64,000 nt of DNA. Origin: Arthrobacter sp. 9V. GTDB taxonomy: Bacteria > Actinomycetota > Actinomycetes > Actinomycetales > Micrococcaceae. The notes below the pieces were generated by a model. It was not told the DNA's origin. It saw nothing but the letters and a program-made list of their open reading frames with translations, and did not search any database. Both the position numbers and the translations under genes were made by a program. The number at the start of each line of letters is the position of its first letter. Within the stretch, counting starts at the first letter, position 1. Below, piece after piece: positions 27,686-36,768 of the stretch. The stretch lies in the NCBI RefSeq assembly GCF_902506065.1, contig NZ_LR732912.1:2847016-2911015 (forward strand), given 5' to 3'.

Positions 27686-27724
27686 AAACCGCCCCTGTCT
27701 CTCACGTTGAGACAGGGGCGGTTT
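27686..27724. terminator. Bidirectional terminator between DUF4191 and RDD genes
   Basis: 16-bp perfect stem AAACCGCCCCTGTCTC / GAGACAGGGGCGGTTT with a seven-base loop and a T-run on both strands. It serves the two convergent genes. Confidence 0.9.
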
Positions 27725-27743
27725 TCGTTGGGGCTGACTACGT

Positions 27744-28181
27744 TTACATCCTGATGAGGATCGTGTTCATCGCTTTGTCATGCAGGCCGCGCTGGTCGGG
27801 ATCGAACACCACAGCAGGAATGACCAGGCATAGAAGGAGGGTTCGAACCACTGCGGCCAAAGGTCCCGCAGGGCCACCGCCCAAGCGAACCACGTGAATT
27901 CCGGCGATCCTGTGACCGATGCTGTATCCCAGCGTTCCAATCAGGAGGATTTGCTCTGCGGCAAAAATAGCCAGAGTTGCCCACGAGTCACCGCCGAAGG
28001 CAAAATTGCTGATCACCAGCGCGATCGCCCAGTCCACCACGATGCCCAGGATGCGGCGGCCGGCTCGCGCCATGGAGCCCGGCCCGGACTCGGGCAGGCC
28101 CAGCCGTTCGCCGGGATATTTGGAGATTCCGGAAGTGTCCGGGCCGCTCAACCAGGAGCCAATGTCTTTTCGATCTACCAC
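27744..28181 (-). CDS. RDD-family membrane protein
   Basis: 145 residues. Three hydrophobic stretches (about 48-65, 74-92, 110-128) with GRRILGIVVDWAIALV near residue 40 match the RDD fold, where an Arg and two Asp residues mark the first helix region. The family is of uncertain role, with some members proposed as Na+/H+ antiporters. GTG start at 28181. It is convergent with the DUF4191 gene and divergent from glnA, the same arrangement as in mycobacteria. Confidence 0.83.
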   Translation of the reverse strand: MVDRKDIGSWLSGPDTSGISKYPGERLGLPESGPGSMARAGRRILGIVVDWAIALVISNFAFGGDSWATLAIFAAEQILLIGTLGYSIGHRIAGIHVVRLGGGPAGPLAAVVRTLLLCLVIPAVVFDPDQRGLHDKAMNTILIRM

Positions 28182-28492
28182 ACTCCAAGCCTAACTGCTG
28201 GCATGACTGCCAACCGACCCGCAGGAGCAGCCGCCGGCGCGCAACGCCTGCGGGTGTTCGCCCACCGGACCCGGATGGACCGGATACCGGACAGCCGACT
28301 ACCGTTTACACGACAGATGATTCTGTAACCTGCCGGAAACAATACTGACACCCCCGGGAAATCCCATCTCCCTATGGTGGTATGAGTTGCCAGCCACCAT
28401 GGAACGGGGATCTTTTTGTGTCTCCGGCCCCTGGAATGGGCTGCACCACGCGGCCTTCCGGGCCTGTTACTTGATATGCATAAGGAGCATAG
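28182..28492. other. Intergenic region between RDD gene and glnA
   Basis: 311 bp of divergent upstream DNA with no convincing gene. It contains the GlnR-type box (28325-28362), a possible -10 for glnA (TATGGT near 28373-28378) and the AAGGAG Shine-Dalgarno at 28482-28487. Confidence 0.5.
28325..28362 (+). promoter_or_regulatory. GlnR-type double binding box upstream of glnA
   Basis: Four five-base blocks, each separated by exactly six bases: GTAAC, GAAAC, GACAC, GAAAT. This is the a-b/a-b layout of actinobacterial GlnR sites (gTnAc-n6-GaAAc repeated). The first pair matches fully; the second has one or two departures. It ends 130 bp before the glnA ATG and about 10 bp before a possible -10, suiting activation by GlnR at nitrogen limitation. 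Confidence 0.72.
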
Positions 28493-29917
28493 ATGTTCAA
28501 GACTGCGGACGAAGTCCTCAAGTTCATCAAAGACGAAGACGTCAAATTCGTCGATATCCGCTTCACCGACCTCCCTGGTGTCCAGCAGCACTTCAACGTG
28601 CCGGCCAAGAGCGTCGACCTCGATTTCTTCGTCCACGGCCAGCTCTTCGACGGATCTTCCATCCGCGGCTTCCAGGGCATCGCCGAATCCGACATGCAGC
28701 TCATCCCGGATGTGACCTCGGCCTTCATCGACACGTTCCGCATCGAGAAGACGCTCGCGCTGAACTTCTCCATCGTGAACCCCCGCACGGGTGACCCTTA
28801 CCACCGCGACCCCCGTGGCGTGGCTGAGAAGGCCGAAGCGTACTTGGCATCCACTGGCATCGCCGACACCGCGTTCTTCGCTCCCGAAGCCGAGTTCTTC
28901 GTCTTCGATAACATCCAGTACGAGTCCTCCCCGCAGGGCAGCTTCTACAAGATCGACTCTGAAGAAGCACACTGGAACACCGGTCGCAAGGAAGAGGGCG
29001 GTAACCTCGGTTACAAGACCCCCGTCAAGGGCGGTTACTTCCCGGTCTCCCCCACCGACAAGCAAGCCGACCTCCGCGACGCCATGTGCATCGAACTGGA
29101 CAAGGCCGGCCTTGAGGTTGAGCGGTCCCACCACGAAGTTGGATCCGCCGGCCAGGCTGAGATCAACTACAAGTTCACCACGCTGACCGCGGCCGCTGAT
29201 GATCTGCAGAAGTTCAAGTACATCATCAAGAACACTGCCGATGCTTGGGGCAAGTCCGTCACCTTCATGCCGAAGCCTGTCTTCGGTGACAACGGCTCGG
29301 GTATGCACTGCCACCAGTCGCTGTGGAGCAACGGCGATCCCCTGTTCTATGACGAGAAGGGCTACGCAGGCCTCTCCGACATGGCTCGGTGGTACATCGG
29401 CGGCCTGCTGAAGCACTCTTCCGCAGTTCTGGCTTTCACCAACCCGACTGTCAACTCGTACCGTCGGCTCGTCAAGGGCTTCGAAGCCCCCGTGAACATG
29501 GTTTACTCGCAGGGCAACCGCTCCGCCGGTATCCGCATCCCGATCACGGGCACCAACCCGAAGGCCAAGCGCATCGAGTTCCGCGCGCCGGACCCCTCCT
29601 CCAACCCGTACCTGGCCTTCGCTGCCCAGCTGATGGCCGGCATTGACGGCATCCGCAACCGCATTGAACCGCCGGCTCCCATCGACAAGGACCTCTACGA
29701 GCTCCCGGCCGAGGAAGCCAAGGACATCCCCAAGGCTCCGGGTTCCCTGGAAGAAGCACTTGAGGCTCTGCGCGAGGACAACGAGTTCCTCCAGGCCGGC
29801 GGCGTCTTCACCCAGGACCTGATCGACACTTGGATTGACTACAAGTACGAGAACGAGATCCGCCCGCTGTCCCTGCGCCCGAACCCTTACGAGTTCGAGC
29901 TCTACTACGGCGTCTAA
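28493..29917 (+). CDS. glnA: Glutamine synthetase type I (adenylylatable)
   Basis: 474-residue GSI-beta enzyme that makes glutamine from glutamate, ammonia and ATP as a cytosolic dodecamer. Visible are the N-terminal beta-grasp domain ([18 protein letters not shown]), GSSIRGF near 60, the metal-binding [23 protein letters not shown], the ATP-binding [12 protein letters not shown], the NRSAGIRIP substrate loop and the adenylylation site Tyr402 in [10 protein letters not shown]. GlnE, encoded about 1 kb downstream on the other strand, is the expected modifier. ATG with AAGGAG upstream; a GlnR-type box lies in the promoter. Confidence 0.97.
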   Translation: MFKTADEVLKFIKDEDVKFVDIRFTDLPGVQQHFNVPAKSVDLDFFVHGQLFDGSSIRGFQGIAESDMQLIPDVTSAFIDTFRIEKTLALNFSIVNPRTGDPYHRDPRGVAEKAEAYLASTGIADTAFFAPEAEFFVFDNIQYESSPQGSFYKIDSEEAHWNTGRKEEGGNLGYKTPVKGGYFPVSPTDKQADLRDAMCIELDKAGLEVERSHHEVGSAGQAEINYKFTTLTAAADDLQKFKYIIKNTADAWGKSVTFMPKPVFGDNGSGMHCHQSLWSNGDPLFYDEKGYAGLSDMARWYIGGLLKHSSAVLAFTNPTVNSYRRLVKGFEAPVNMVYSQGNRSAGIRIPITGTNPKAKRIEFRAPDPSSNPYLAFAAQLMAGIDGIRNRIEPPAPIDKDLYELPAEEAKDIPKAPGSLEEALEALREDNEFLQAGGVFTQDLIDTWIDYKYENEIRPLSLRPNPYEFELYYGV

Positions 29918-29931
29918 TATCACCGCGTAAC

Positions 29932-29975
29932 AAAGAGGCCAGCCTCAGTCCCAACGGACTGAGGCTGGCCTCTTT
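29932..29975. terminator. Terminator after glnA (bidirectional)
   Basis: 20-bp perfect stem, AAAGAGGCCAGCCTCAGTCC pairing with its inverse around a CAAC loop, followed by TTTTG on the plus strand. It separates glnA from the convergent small gene. Confidence 0.92.
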
Positions 29976-29987
29976 TGTGGGTCCGGG

Positions 29988-30338
29988 CTACTCGGACTTG
30001 CCAGGGTCGCGGTCCCTGAGATTCTTGGTGATCTCGTCCAGCTTGTCCTTGACGAAGCTGGCGGCCTCCGAAATTCCCTTTTCCGCGCTACCTAGCGGGT
30101 CCAGCTGAAGGTACACGTTCTTGTCGATGGGAAGATCGTATTCGTCCTTCAGATGAGTCCCACCGCCAACTCCGGCGAGCGACAGGTACACAAGAGCTTC
30201 GGTCCTTGCAATGCCCGCGATGGTACCGAAGACTACCGTGAAGTCATTGGGCTGAAAGCTCACAGAATGGCCTACGTGACGCCGGTCCAGTTCTCCGGCA
30301 GGAATGGCCTTCTCAGACGGATTTCCGTTGTATTCCAT
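29988..30338 (-). CDS. Hypothetical protein
   Basis: 116 residues, no family recognised. The N-terminal half is mostly beta-like (ELDRRHVGHSVSFQPNDFTVVFGTIAGIAR) and resembles a small barrel, and the C-terminal 35 residues form a charged helix (SFVKDKLDEITKNLRDRD). No signal peptide, membrane helix or metal motif. It is the last gene of the run glnA2-glnE-GNAT, 66 bp after the GNAT gene, and may be cotranscribed or have its own promoter. Confidence 0.65.
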   Translation of the reverse strand: MEYNGNPSEKAIPAGELDRRHVGHSVSFQPNDFTVVFGTIAGIARTEALVYLSLAGVGGGTHLKDEYDLPIDKNVYLQLDPLGSAEKGISEAASFVKDKLDEITKNLRDRDPGKSE

Positions 30339-30404
30339 GTACTTCCCCTATGCGCGTTGAGAACAGATACATAAGAAGTCTATAAGGACACTTAGCTTTT
30401 GGAG

Positions 30405-30974
30405 TCATCCGAAGGATTTGTACATGGTCCGCTGTGGCCCCGCGCTACCGCCCACATAGCGGCCCGAGTCCACGAAACCGGCTTTCGTATATGCGGCCAG
30501 CCCTGCCGGATTGCGCTCATTTACCGAAAGCACGACGCCGGCCTGCCCGCCACCCAGCCTGGCCATCAGTTTCCGTGCTTCCTCCACTGAGGCGCGTGCG
30601 GCCAGGGTACCGAGGCCGCGCCCTTGGCATTTTGAATCAATAAGGAATCCACGCAACAACCACACCGACTCGTCATCGGGCCAGCCTGCGAGCGTCGCGG
30701 CCCCCGATTGGAGGGTCAGCACACCCACCGCTACTCCCCCCGACTCAATGACATATGGGAATCGGGATTCTTCTTCCAAGGAGATGAGCATCATGCGAAG
30801 GGGATCCCCCACGAATTCCCTTTGCTGGGCTTCCACGGCCAACTCTGCCACAGCGCCGAGCTGAATGGCGCGGGCGTCGTCGTCGAGCATTTTGAGGGGA
30901 ATCAACCAGATGTCACCTGGCCCATGAGGCTCACCGGGGATAGAGAAATCCTCTTCTGATTCAGATTCAAGCAT
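30405..30974 (-). CDS. GNAT-family N-acetyltransferase
   Basis: 189 residues. The acetyl-CoA-binding motif A is seen as GFLIDSKCQGRGLGTLAARA near residue 108, with LSVNERNPAGLAAYTKAGF (motif B) near 150. The N-terminal 25 residues are acidic. The substrate is unknown. It starts 19 bp after the glnE stop on the same strand and is probably part of that operon, though no functional link with nitrogen control can be shown from sequence. Confidence 0.86.
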   Translation of the reverse strand: MLESESEEDFSIPGEPHGPGDIWLIPLKMLDDDARAIQLGAVAELAVEAQQREFVGDPLRMMLISLEEESRFPYVIESGGVAVGVLTLQSGAATLAGWPDDESVWLLRGFLIDSKCQGRGLGTLAARASVEEARKLMARLGGGQAGVVLSVNERNPAGLAAYTKAGFVDSGRYVGGSAGPQRTMYKSFG

Positions 30975-30993
30975 TACGTGGATTTCTCATCCT

Positions 30994-33900
30994 TCAGTTG
31001 CCGTAGAACTCTTTCTCGAATACGCCCCGCGCCCTGCGACTCAGCCGCAGGTAGTCTTCTTCGAAATGACCCGCATTGCCGGGCTGGTAGCCGCACCAGC
31101 GCGCCACAGCTTCCAGGTCCTTCCGTGATGAGGGCACGAGATCCGAGGCGCGTCCTGTCACAATGACGTTTGCGGAACGGATGCGGCTGGCAAGTCTCCA
31201 CGCCTCGCGCAGAAGCGTGGCGTCGTCTTCAGAGATGTAATCCAACTTTTCCGCAGCCGCCAGTGCGTCCAGGGTGGACGATGTCCGCAGCTCCGGATGC
31301 TTTCCGGCGTGCTGAAGCTGAATCAACTGAACCAACCACTCAACATCGCTCAACCCGCCACGGCCGAGTTTCACGTGCCGGGCAGGATCAGCCCCGCGAG
31401 GCAGCCGTTCGGACTCCACCCGGGCCTTGACACGGCGGATCTCGCGGACATCGGTCTCTGCGAGTTGCTCCGGGTACCGGATGGGGTCGATGAGACGGAC
31501 AAAGTCGGCGGCCAGTTCATCCGAGCCTGCCATGGGCCGGGCCCGCAGAAGGGCCTGCGCCTCCCAAATGAGTGACCAGCGCCGATAGTACTCCGCATAT
31601 GAATCCAGGGACCGGACCATGGCGCCGTTCTTGCCTTCAGGACGGAGATCCGCGTCCACCATGAGCACTCGTTCTGCCATGATCGCGGGCTTGAGCGGCT
31701 GCGTGAGGAAGCTGGAAAGCTTGGCCACAATGGTGGTGGCTTGCTCCTGGGCCTCGGCATCAGTGAACCCGGGACGGGCACGGTGAACGTAAATCACGTC
31801 CGCATCCGAGCCGTAGCCGATCTCCCGCCCACCTTGCCTGCCCATCGCAACCACCAGGACATCAGTCTTCAATGGCCCGGTGGACGCGATCACCGACTCC
31901 GCTACATGCAATGCTCCTAGAACCGTGGCCCGGTCCGTTTCAGCCAAGGCCAACCCAACGGCATCCTGATCGAGCAATCCTGCGCTATCCGCGATTGCGG
32001 TACGGAGGATTTCCCTGCGCCGGATCAGCCGGATGAGCCTCATGGCACTTTCAGGGTCGGCATGACGGGAGAGCTTGGACCGGATCTCCTGCCACTGGGC
32101 TTCAAAGGGTATGGGCACCAGTTCCTTATCGCTGCCCAACCAGGCAACGGACTCCGGGGATACTTCCAACAGATCCGAAATCAGCCGGGAATTGGCAAGC
32201 ACTTGGCAGAGCCGCTCAGCCGCCGCCTGGGAATCCCTGAGAAGCCCCAAGTACCAGTGAGTGGTTCCCAGTGCTTCGCTGACCCTGCGGAAGGCGAGCA
32301 GTCCGGCGTCGGGGTCAACTCCCTCGGCCAGCCATCCCAAGAGGATCGGCAATAGCTGCCTTTGCAGGGCTGCGCGTCGGCTGACTCCTGCGGTGAGTGC
32401 TTCGATATGCCGCATGGCACCCTGAGGGTCCACGTAACCAAGTGCGGCAAGACGACCCTGGGCAGCCTCCGGACTGAGCTTCGCATCTTCGCTGCTCAGC
32501 TTAGCTGCGGTGTTGAGCAGCGGACGGTAGAAGATCCGCTCATGAAGCTCACGGACAGCTTTTTTGGTCTTTTGCCATGTGGCCATCAGCTGGTCAGGGT
32601 GCGGCCGCTCCAAAGCGAACGGCCCCAGGACTGCCTTGGCCAGGAAGCGCTGGGCATCCTCGGCAACGGGCATGAGATGGGTCCGGCGCAACTGGAACAG
32701 CTGAATTCGGTGCTCCAGCAGACGCAGGTATCGGTACGCGTTGTCAAAGGCCGCGGCGTCCGTGCGTCCAATGTAACCCCCCGCAGAAAGGGCAGCGATG
32801 GCAGACGTGGTGTCCCGGCGACGAAGTGACTCGTCAGATTTGCCATGCACCAACTGCAGCAGTTGAACGGTGAATTCAACGTCGCGGAGGCCGCCGCGGC
32901 CCAACTTGATCTGACGTTGTTCCTCGGCAGCCGGAATGTAGTCGGTCACCCTGCGGCGCATGGCCTGGACCGACTCCACAAATCCCTCGCGTCCCGCAGA
33001 TGCCCAGACAAGGGGCTCCACGGCCTTCTCATAGCGCTGGCCCAGCTCCCGATCGCCCGCAATCGTCCGCGCCTTCAGAAGCGCCTGAAACTCCCAGCTT
33101 TCCGCCCACCGGGCGTAGTAACTCAAATGGGAGGGCAGCGTGCGGACCAGCGGGCCGGACTTTCCCTCCGGACGGAGATTGGCGTCCACTTCCCATAACC
33201 CCGGTTCAGGGGCGGAGGAAGAAATGGCCCTCGAAATGCCCGAGGCCAAGGCTGTACCGATGGTGGACGCGCGGGCATCGTCCAACTCTCCGGCTTCGAT
33301 GACATAGATGACGTCGACGTCGGAAATGTAGTTCAGCTCCCGGGCGCCGCACTTGCCCATGCCAATAACGGCAAGCCCGACGTCGGCGATCTCGTTCGTA
33401 TCGAACTGGGCAGCAGCTTCGGCCCGGGACACGGCAAGGGCAGCCTCGATGGCAGCACCGGCGAGGTCGGCCAATTCAGCGCCGACCGCTGGCATGAAGT
33501 CCGTAGGCGATGCAGCGCAGATATCCTTAATGGCCAGTTCTGTCAGACCACGGCGGTACGCGCTCCGCAGGGCCGCGTAGGCGGGCAATCCGGTCGTTCC
33601 GGCTACCGGCCGCTGAGCAGCGGGCTCAGCTTTCACGGAGCGCAGCAGCCTCGCCCGGAGCTCGTCGTTGGAGGCCTGAACAGGCTCCGGGCTGACCCGG
33701 ACATTGAACACGTCCAAGTGCTCCGGTCGGCGCATGAGGAACTCCCCCAACGCCTCCGAGGCACCCAGGAGCCGGTACATGGGCTCGCTGGTGTCCTGGT
33801 CAGCCGCGGCCAGCTTTTTCAGCCCGGGATTCTTCTCAATCAGCCGGACCAGTGATTGAAGAGCCGTATCCGGGCTTGCCGACAAGGACAGCCCGGCGAA

Positions 33901-34005
33901 CAGGGCATCCTCATCTATCCCGTCCAGTTCCGGGGCAGCAAGGAACCGTTCGCCTTTTTCGAGGTCACTGAATCCGGCTGAGATGAGCCGACGCGCAAGG
34001 CTCAT
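30994..34005 (-). CDS. glnE: Bifunctional glutamine synthetase adenylyltransferase/adenylyl-removing enzyme
   Basis: 1003 residues, with two tandem nucleotidyltransferase modules. The N-terminal deadenylylase half shows GMGKCGARELNYISDVDVIYVIE, and the C-terminal adenylylase half shows GRQGGREIGYGSDADVIYVH. Each is followed by a helical domain with an LGRGGLRDVEF- or LGRGGLSDVEW-type stretch. It adds or removes AMP on Tyr402 of GlnA1 according to nitrogen status. It begins 9 bp after glnA2, indicating an operon. The order glnA1, glnE, glnA2 is conserved with mycobacteria and streptomycetes. Confidence 0.96.
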   Translation of the reverse strand: MSLARRLISAGFSDLEKGERFLAAPELDGIDEDALFAGLSLSASPDTALQSLVRLIEKNPGLKKLAAADQDTSEPMYRLLGASEALGEFLMRRPEHLDVFNVRVSPEPVQASNDELRARLLRSVKAEPAAQRPVAGTTGLPAYAALRSAYRRGLTELAIKDICAASPTDFMPAVGAELADLAGAAIEAALAVSRAEAAAQFDTNEIADVGLAVIGMGKCGARELNYISDVDVIYVIEAGELDDARASTIGTALASGISRAISSSAPEPGLWEVDANLRPEGKSGPLVRTLPSHLSYYARWAESWEFQALLKARTIAGDRELGQRYEKAVEPLVWASAGREGFVESVQAMRRRVTDYIPAAEEQRQIKLGRGGLRDVEFTVQLLQLVHGKSDESLRRRDTTSAIAALSAGGYIGRTDAAAFDNAYRYLRLLEHRIQLFQLRRTHLMPVAEDAQRFLAKAVLGPFALERPHPDQLMATWQKTKKAVRELHERIFYRPLLNTAAKLSSEDAKLSPEAAQGRLAALGYVDPQGAMRHIEALTAGVSRRAALQRQLLPILLGWLAEGVDPDAGLLAFRRVSEALGTTHWYLGLLRDSQAAAERLCQVLANSRLISDLLEVSPESVAWLGSDKELVPIPFEAQWQEIRSKLSRHADPESAMRLIRLIRRREILRTAIADSAGLLDQDAVGLALAETDRATVLGALHVAESVIASTGPLKTDVLVVAMGRQGGREIGYGSDADVIYVHRARPGFTDAEAQEQATTIVAKLSSFLTQPLKPAIMAERVLMVDADLRPEGKNGAMVRSLDSYAEYYRRWSLIWEAQALLRARPMAGSDELAADFVRLIDPIRYPEQLAETDVREIRRVKARVESERLPRGADPARHVKLGRGGLSDVEWLVQLIQLQHAGKHPELRTSSTLDALAAAEKLDYISEDDATLLREAWRLASRIRSANVIVTGRASDLVPSSRKDLEAVARWCGYQPGNAGHFEEDYLRLSRRARGVFEKEFYGN

Positions 34006-34014
34006 TGCCCCGGC

Positions 34015-35355
34015 CTAAAGAATGCCGAGGTTGCGCTGCAACTCGTACGGGGTGACCTGAAGGCGGTAGTCCTGCCATTCGGCACGCTTGTTGCGCAGGA
34101 AGTGTTCGAACACCTGCTCACCAAGGATCTCAGCCACCAATTCGGATTCCTCCATCGTGCGAATGGCGTCGTGGAGGCTGGCCGGCAACGGCGCGTGCCC
34201 CATGGCCCTGCGTTCCGCGGTTGTCAGCGACCATACGTCGTCTTCAGCTGCGGCGGGAAGTTCGTAGCCTTCTTCAATGCCCTTCAAACCGGCACCGAGC
34301 AGCACAGCGTAGGCCAGGTACGGGTTGGTTGCGCTGTCAATGCCACGGTACTCGATACGTGCCGACTGGCCCTTGCCGGGCTTGTACAGGGGAACACGAA
34401 CCAACGCAGAGCGGTTGTTGTGGCCCCAGCTCAGGTAGCTCGGAGCCTCGCCGCCGCCCCAAAGGCGCTTGTACGAATTAACGAACTGGTTGGTAACCGC
34501 CGTGAATTCCGGAGCGTGCTTGAGGATGCCGGCAATGAACTGGCGTGCCGTCTTGGACAGCTGGAACTCGGCGCCTGCTTCGAAGAACGCATTGGTGTCG
34601 CCCTCAAACAGGGAGAAGTGCGTGTGCATGCCCGAACCCGGGTGGTCCGTGAACGGCTTGGGCATGAAGGTGGCATATGTACCCTGCTGAAGAGCCACCT
34701 CTTTGATGACCGTCCGGAAGGTCATGATGTTATCCGCGGTTTGAAGCGCGTCCGCATAGCGAAGATCAATCTCGTTCTGGCCCGGGCCGCCCTCGTGGTG
34801 GCTGAATTCCACGGAGATGCCCACGGATTCGAGCATGGTCACCGCGGTACGGCGGAAGTCCTGCGCCACACCACCGGGGACATGGTCAAAGTAGCCGCCC
34901 TCGTCCACAGGAACAGGGGCGCCGTCCGGGCCGAGGTCCTTGGACTTCAACAGGTAGAACTCAATCTCAGGATGGGTATAGCAGGTGAACCCCATGTCAG
35001 CTGCCTTGGCAAGGGTCCTCTTGAGGACGTTGCGGGGGTCCGCGGCAGACGGCTCGCCGTCGGGAGTCAGGACGTCGCAGAACATGCGGGACGTCTGCTC
35101 GGTCTCTCCACGCCATGGCAGGATCTGGAACGTGGACGGGTCCGGCTGCGCGAGCATGTCAGACTCGAACACGCGGGCCAGGCCTTCAATGGCCGAACCG
35201 TCGAAGCCAAGGCCTTCTTCAAAGGCACCCTCAACTTCAGCGGGCGCAAGCGCCACTGATTTAAGCGAACCTACGACGTCGGTGAACCACAAGCGTACGA
35301 AGCGCACGTCACGCTCTTCGATTGTCCGCAGAACGAACTCTTGCTGGCGGTCCAT
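34015..35355 (-). CDS. glnA2: Second glutamine synthetase-family ligase (GlnA2 type)
   Basis: 446 residues from the ATG at 35355, the usual family length; the frame is open 14 codons further up. Marks include VRFVRLWFTDVVGSLKSV, GFDGSAIEGLARV, EIEFYLL, HHEGGPGQNEIDLR, KPFTDHPGSGMHTH and NRSALVRVP. The segment matching the GlnA1 adenylylation site reads ELPAAAEDDVWSL without a clear modifiable Tyr, so GlnE probably does not modify it. Mycobacterial GlnA2 is a minor glutamine synthetase; the Streptomyces homologue acts as a gamma-glutamylpolyamine synthetase, so polyamine use is an alternative. First gene of the glnA2-glnE run; divergent from panB. Confidence 0.92.
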   Translation of the reverse strand: MDRQQEFVLRTIEERDVRFVRLWFTDVVGSLKSVALAPAEVEGAFEEGLGFDGSAIEGLARVFESDMLAQPDPSTFQILPWRGETEQTSRMFCDVLTPDGEPSAADPRNVLKRTLAKAADMGFTCYTHPEIEFYLLKSKDLGPDGAPVPVDEGGYFDHVPGGVAQDFRRTAVTMLESVGISVEFSHHEGGPGQNEIDLRYADALQTADNIMTFRTVIKEVALQQGTYATFMPKPFTDHPGSGMHTHFSLFEGDTNAFFEAGAEFQLSKTARQFIAGILKHAPEFTAVTNQFVNSYKRLWGGGEAPSYLSWGHNNRSALVRVPLYKPGKGQSARIEYRGIDSATNPYLAYAVLLGAGLKGIEEGYELPAAAEDDVWSLTTAERRAMGHAPLPASLHDAIRTMEESELVAEILGEQVFEHFLRNKRAEWQDYRLQVTPYELQRNLGIL

Positions 35356-35470
35356 AGGGCCTCTTTTCCGATTCAGTGTCCATGCCGCTGGTTTCAATGG
35401 ATAGAAGCCACGGCAGCTCAGCCTTCACTCTACTAAGAGTTCCGTGCTAATGCCGCAGCAGTAGCTGCGC

Positions 35471-35486
35471 GTAACACAGCGTTTAC
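35471..35486. promoter_or_regulatory. Possible operator between glnA2 and panB
   Basis: GTAAC-ACAGCG-TTTAC, a near-palindrome with one mismatch, in the 190-bp divergent gap. It has the six-base spacing of a GlnR half-box pair but lacks the GAAAC block, so it is more likely another regulator's dyad or chance. Confidence 0.3.
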
Positions 35487-35545
35487 ATTAGGTGACGCCC
35501 GGCACACTGGTGGCAGCCGTCGTCGGCACCGCTTAGGCTCTATCC

Positions 35546-36451
35546 ATGGCCCCAAGCAACCTTCCTGAGTCCACCACGCCCGCCGAGCTTCCCGCACCCT
35601 ACGGCACGGGCCCGGCAACCGGGGCCGATGTGCCTCCGGCCGCCGGCAGGAAACCCATCAGCCGGGTCCGCATCCACCACCTTCAGCAGGCCAAGGACAA
35701 CGGCGAACACTTCGCAATGCTCACAGCCTATGAGCAGTACACGGCCGAGATCTTTGACCAGGCCGGAATCGAAGTCCTCCTGGTGGGCGACTCCGCATCC
35801 AATAACGTGTTCGGCAATGAGACAAGCCTTCCTGTCACCGTCGATGAGCTCCTGCCGTTGACGCGGGCAGTCAGCCGGACAGCCAAGCGTGCGCTGGTAG
35901 TGGCAGACCTGCCTTTCGGCAGCTATGAAGTCTCACCCGGCCAGGCAGTCGCCACCGGAGTCCGATTCCTCAAGGAAGGACTGGCCCACGCGGTCAAAAT
36001 TGAGGGAACCGCTTATTATGCCGAGACCGTGAAAGCCATGGTTCAGGCTGGAATCCCCGTCATGGCCCACATCGGATTCACGCCCCAAAGCGAACATTCC
36101 CTGGGCGGATACCGTGTCCAAGGCCGCGGCGATGACGCTCAGCGACTGGTGGATGACGCCGTTGCACTGCAGGACGCGGGCGCTTTCTGCGTCCTCATGG
36201 AAATGGTGCCTGCCGGGACCGCAGCGGCTGTGGATGCAGCCTTGCGGGTGCCCACCGTGGGAATCGGCGCAGGCAAGAGCACCACGGGTCAGGTTCTCGT
36301 ATGGCAGGACATGGCCGGATTGCGGGGCGGCAAGATGGCCAAATTCGTCAAGCAATACGCAGATCTTCGCACTACCCTGAGCGATGCCGCCGCCGCTTAC
36401 GGGGAAGAGGTCCGTTCCGGCCAGTTCCCTGGACCGGAACACTCCTTCTAG
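35546..36451 (+). CDS. panB: 3-methyl-2-oxobutanoate hydroxymethyltransferase
   Basis: 301 residues; the core family is about 265, so there is a 35-residue N-terminal extension rich in Pro/Ala. It makes ketopantoate from ketoisovalerate and methylene-tetrahydrofolate, the first step of pantothenate synthesis. Signatures are [64 protein letters not shown] and [21 protein letters not shown]. The ATG at 35546 is used; an internal ATG at MLTAYEQY lies too far in. No other pantothenate gene is in the window. Confidence 0.95.
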   Translation: MAPSNLPESTTPAELPAPYGTGPATGADVPPAAGRKPISRVRIHHLQQAKDNGEHFAMLTAYEQYTAEIFDQAGIEVLLVGDSASNNVFGNETSLPVTVDELLPLTRAVSRTAKRALVVADLPFGSYEVSPGQAVATGVRFLKEGLAHAVKIEGTAYYAETVKAMVQAGIPVMAHIGFTPQSEHSLGGYRVQGRGDDAQRLVDDAVALQDAGAFCVLMEMVPAGTAAAVDAALRVPTVGIGAGKSTTGQVLVWQDMAGLRGGKMAKFVKQYADLRTTLSDAAAAYGEEVRSGQFPGPEHSF

Positions 36452-36495
36452 TCCTCGTCCTGATAGTCCTCGTCCAGGCCCGTTCCTGGTCCGGG

Positions 36496-36660
36496 CTAGT
36501 CGTCGTCCTGGGCGTCCCAGGCGTCATTTCGTGCTTTGACCTTCTCCAGGGCGTGCTCAGCTTCTTCCCTGGTCTTGTAAGGGCCAATCAGCTGCGACCA
36601 ATCGGACATCGCGTCCTCTTCGATCTCATGCGTCTTGACGTTGTACCAGTACTCCGTCAC
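36496..36660 (-). CDS. SPOR-like small protein
   Basis: 54 residues from a GTG at 36660, preferred because GGAGGAGGAG lies directly upstream. The sequence EYWYNVKTHEIEE, DWSQLIGPYKTREEAEHALEKV is one half of a SPOR-type fold, and it ends WDAQDDD. Actinobacteria keep this tiny gene beside map, as here (divergent, 108 bp). There is no membrane anchor, so peptidoglycan binding as in true SPOR proteins is doubtful. The same frame runs on for fifteen codons after the TAG (see findings). Confidence 0.78.
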   Translation of the reverse strand: MTEYWYNVKTHEIEEDAMSDWSQLIGPYKTREEAEHALEKVKARNDAWDAQDDD

Positions 36661-36756
36661 GTCTCCTCCTCCATCCCGGGGCCCTTCGACGCGTAACGTT
36701 GGCGGGGTCACAGGAACCCGGCCACGCTTTGTTACTTACGTCTCTTGTGTGCCTTA

Positions 36757-36762
36757 TATGAT
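36757..36762 (+). promoter_or_regulatory. -10 element of a leaderless map transcript
   Basis: TATGAT lies six bases before the map ATG, so transcription would start at or next to the A of the start codon. No Shine-Dalgarno is visible upstream, which agrees with leaderless translation, common in actinobacteria. Confidence 0.5.
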
Positions 36763-36768
36763 CAATCT

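Noticed and set aside
28175..29923. 582-codon minus-strand frame over glnA
   Set aside because: Antisense to glnA; it would also overlap the RDD gene and the promoter region.
34102..35259. 385-codon plus-strand frame over glnA2
   Set aside because: Antisense shadow of a clear glutamine synthetase-family gene; no motif.
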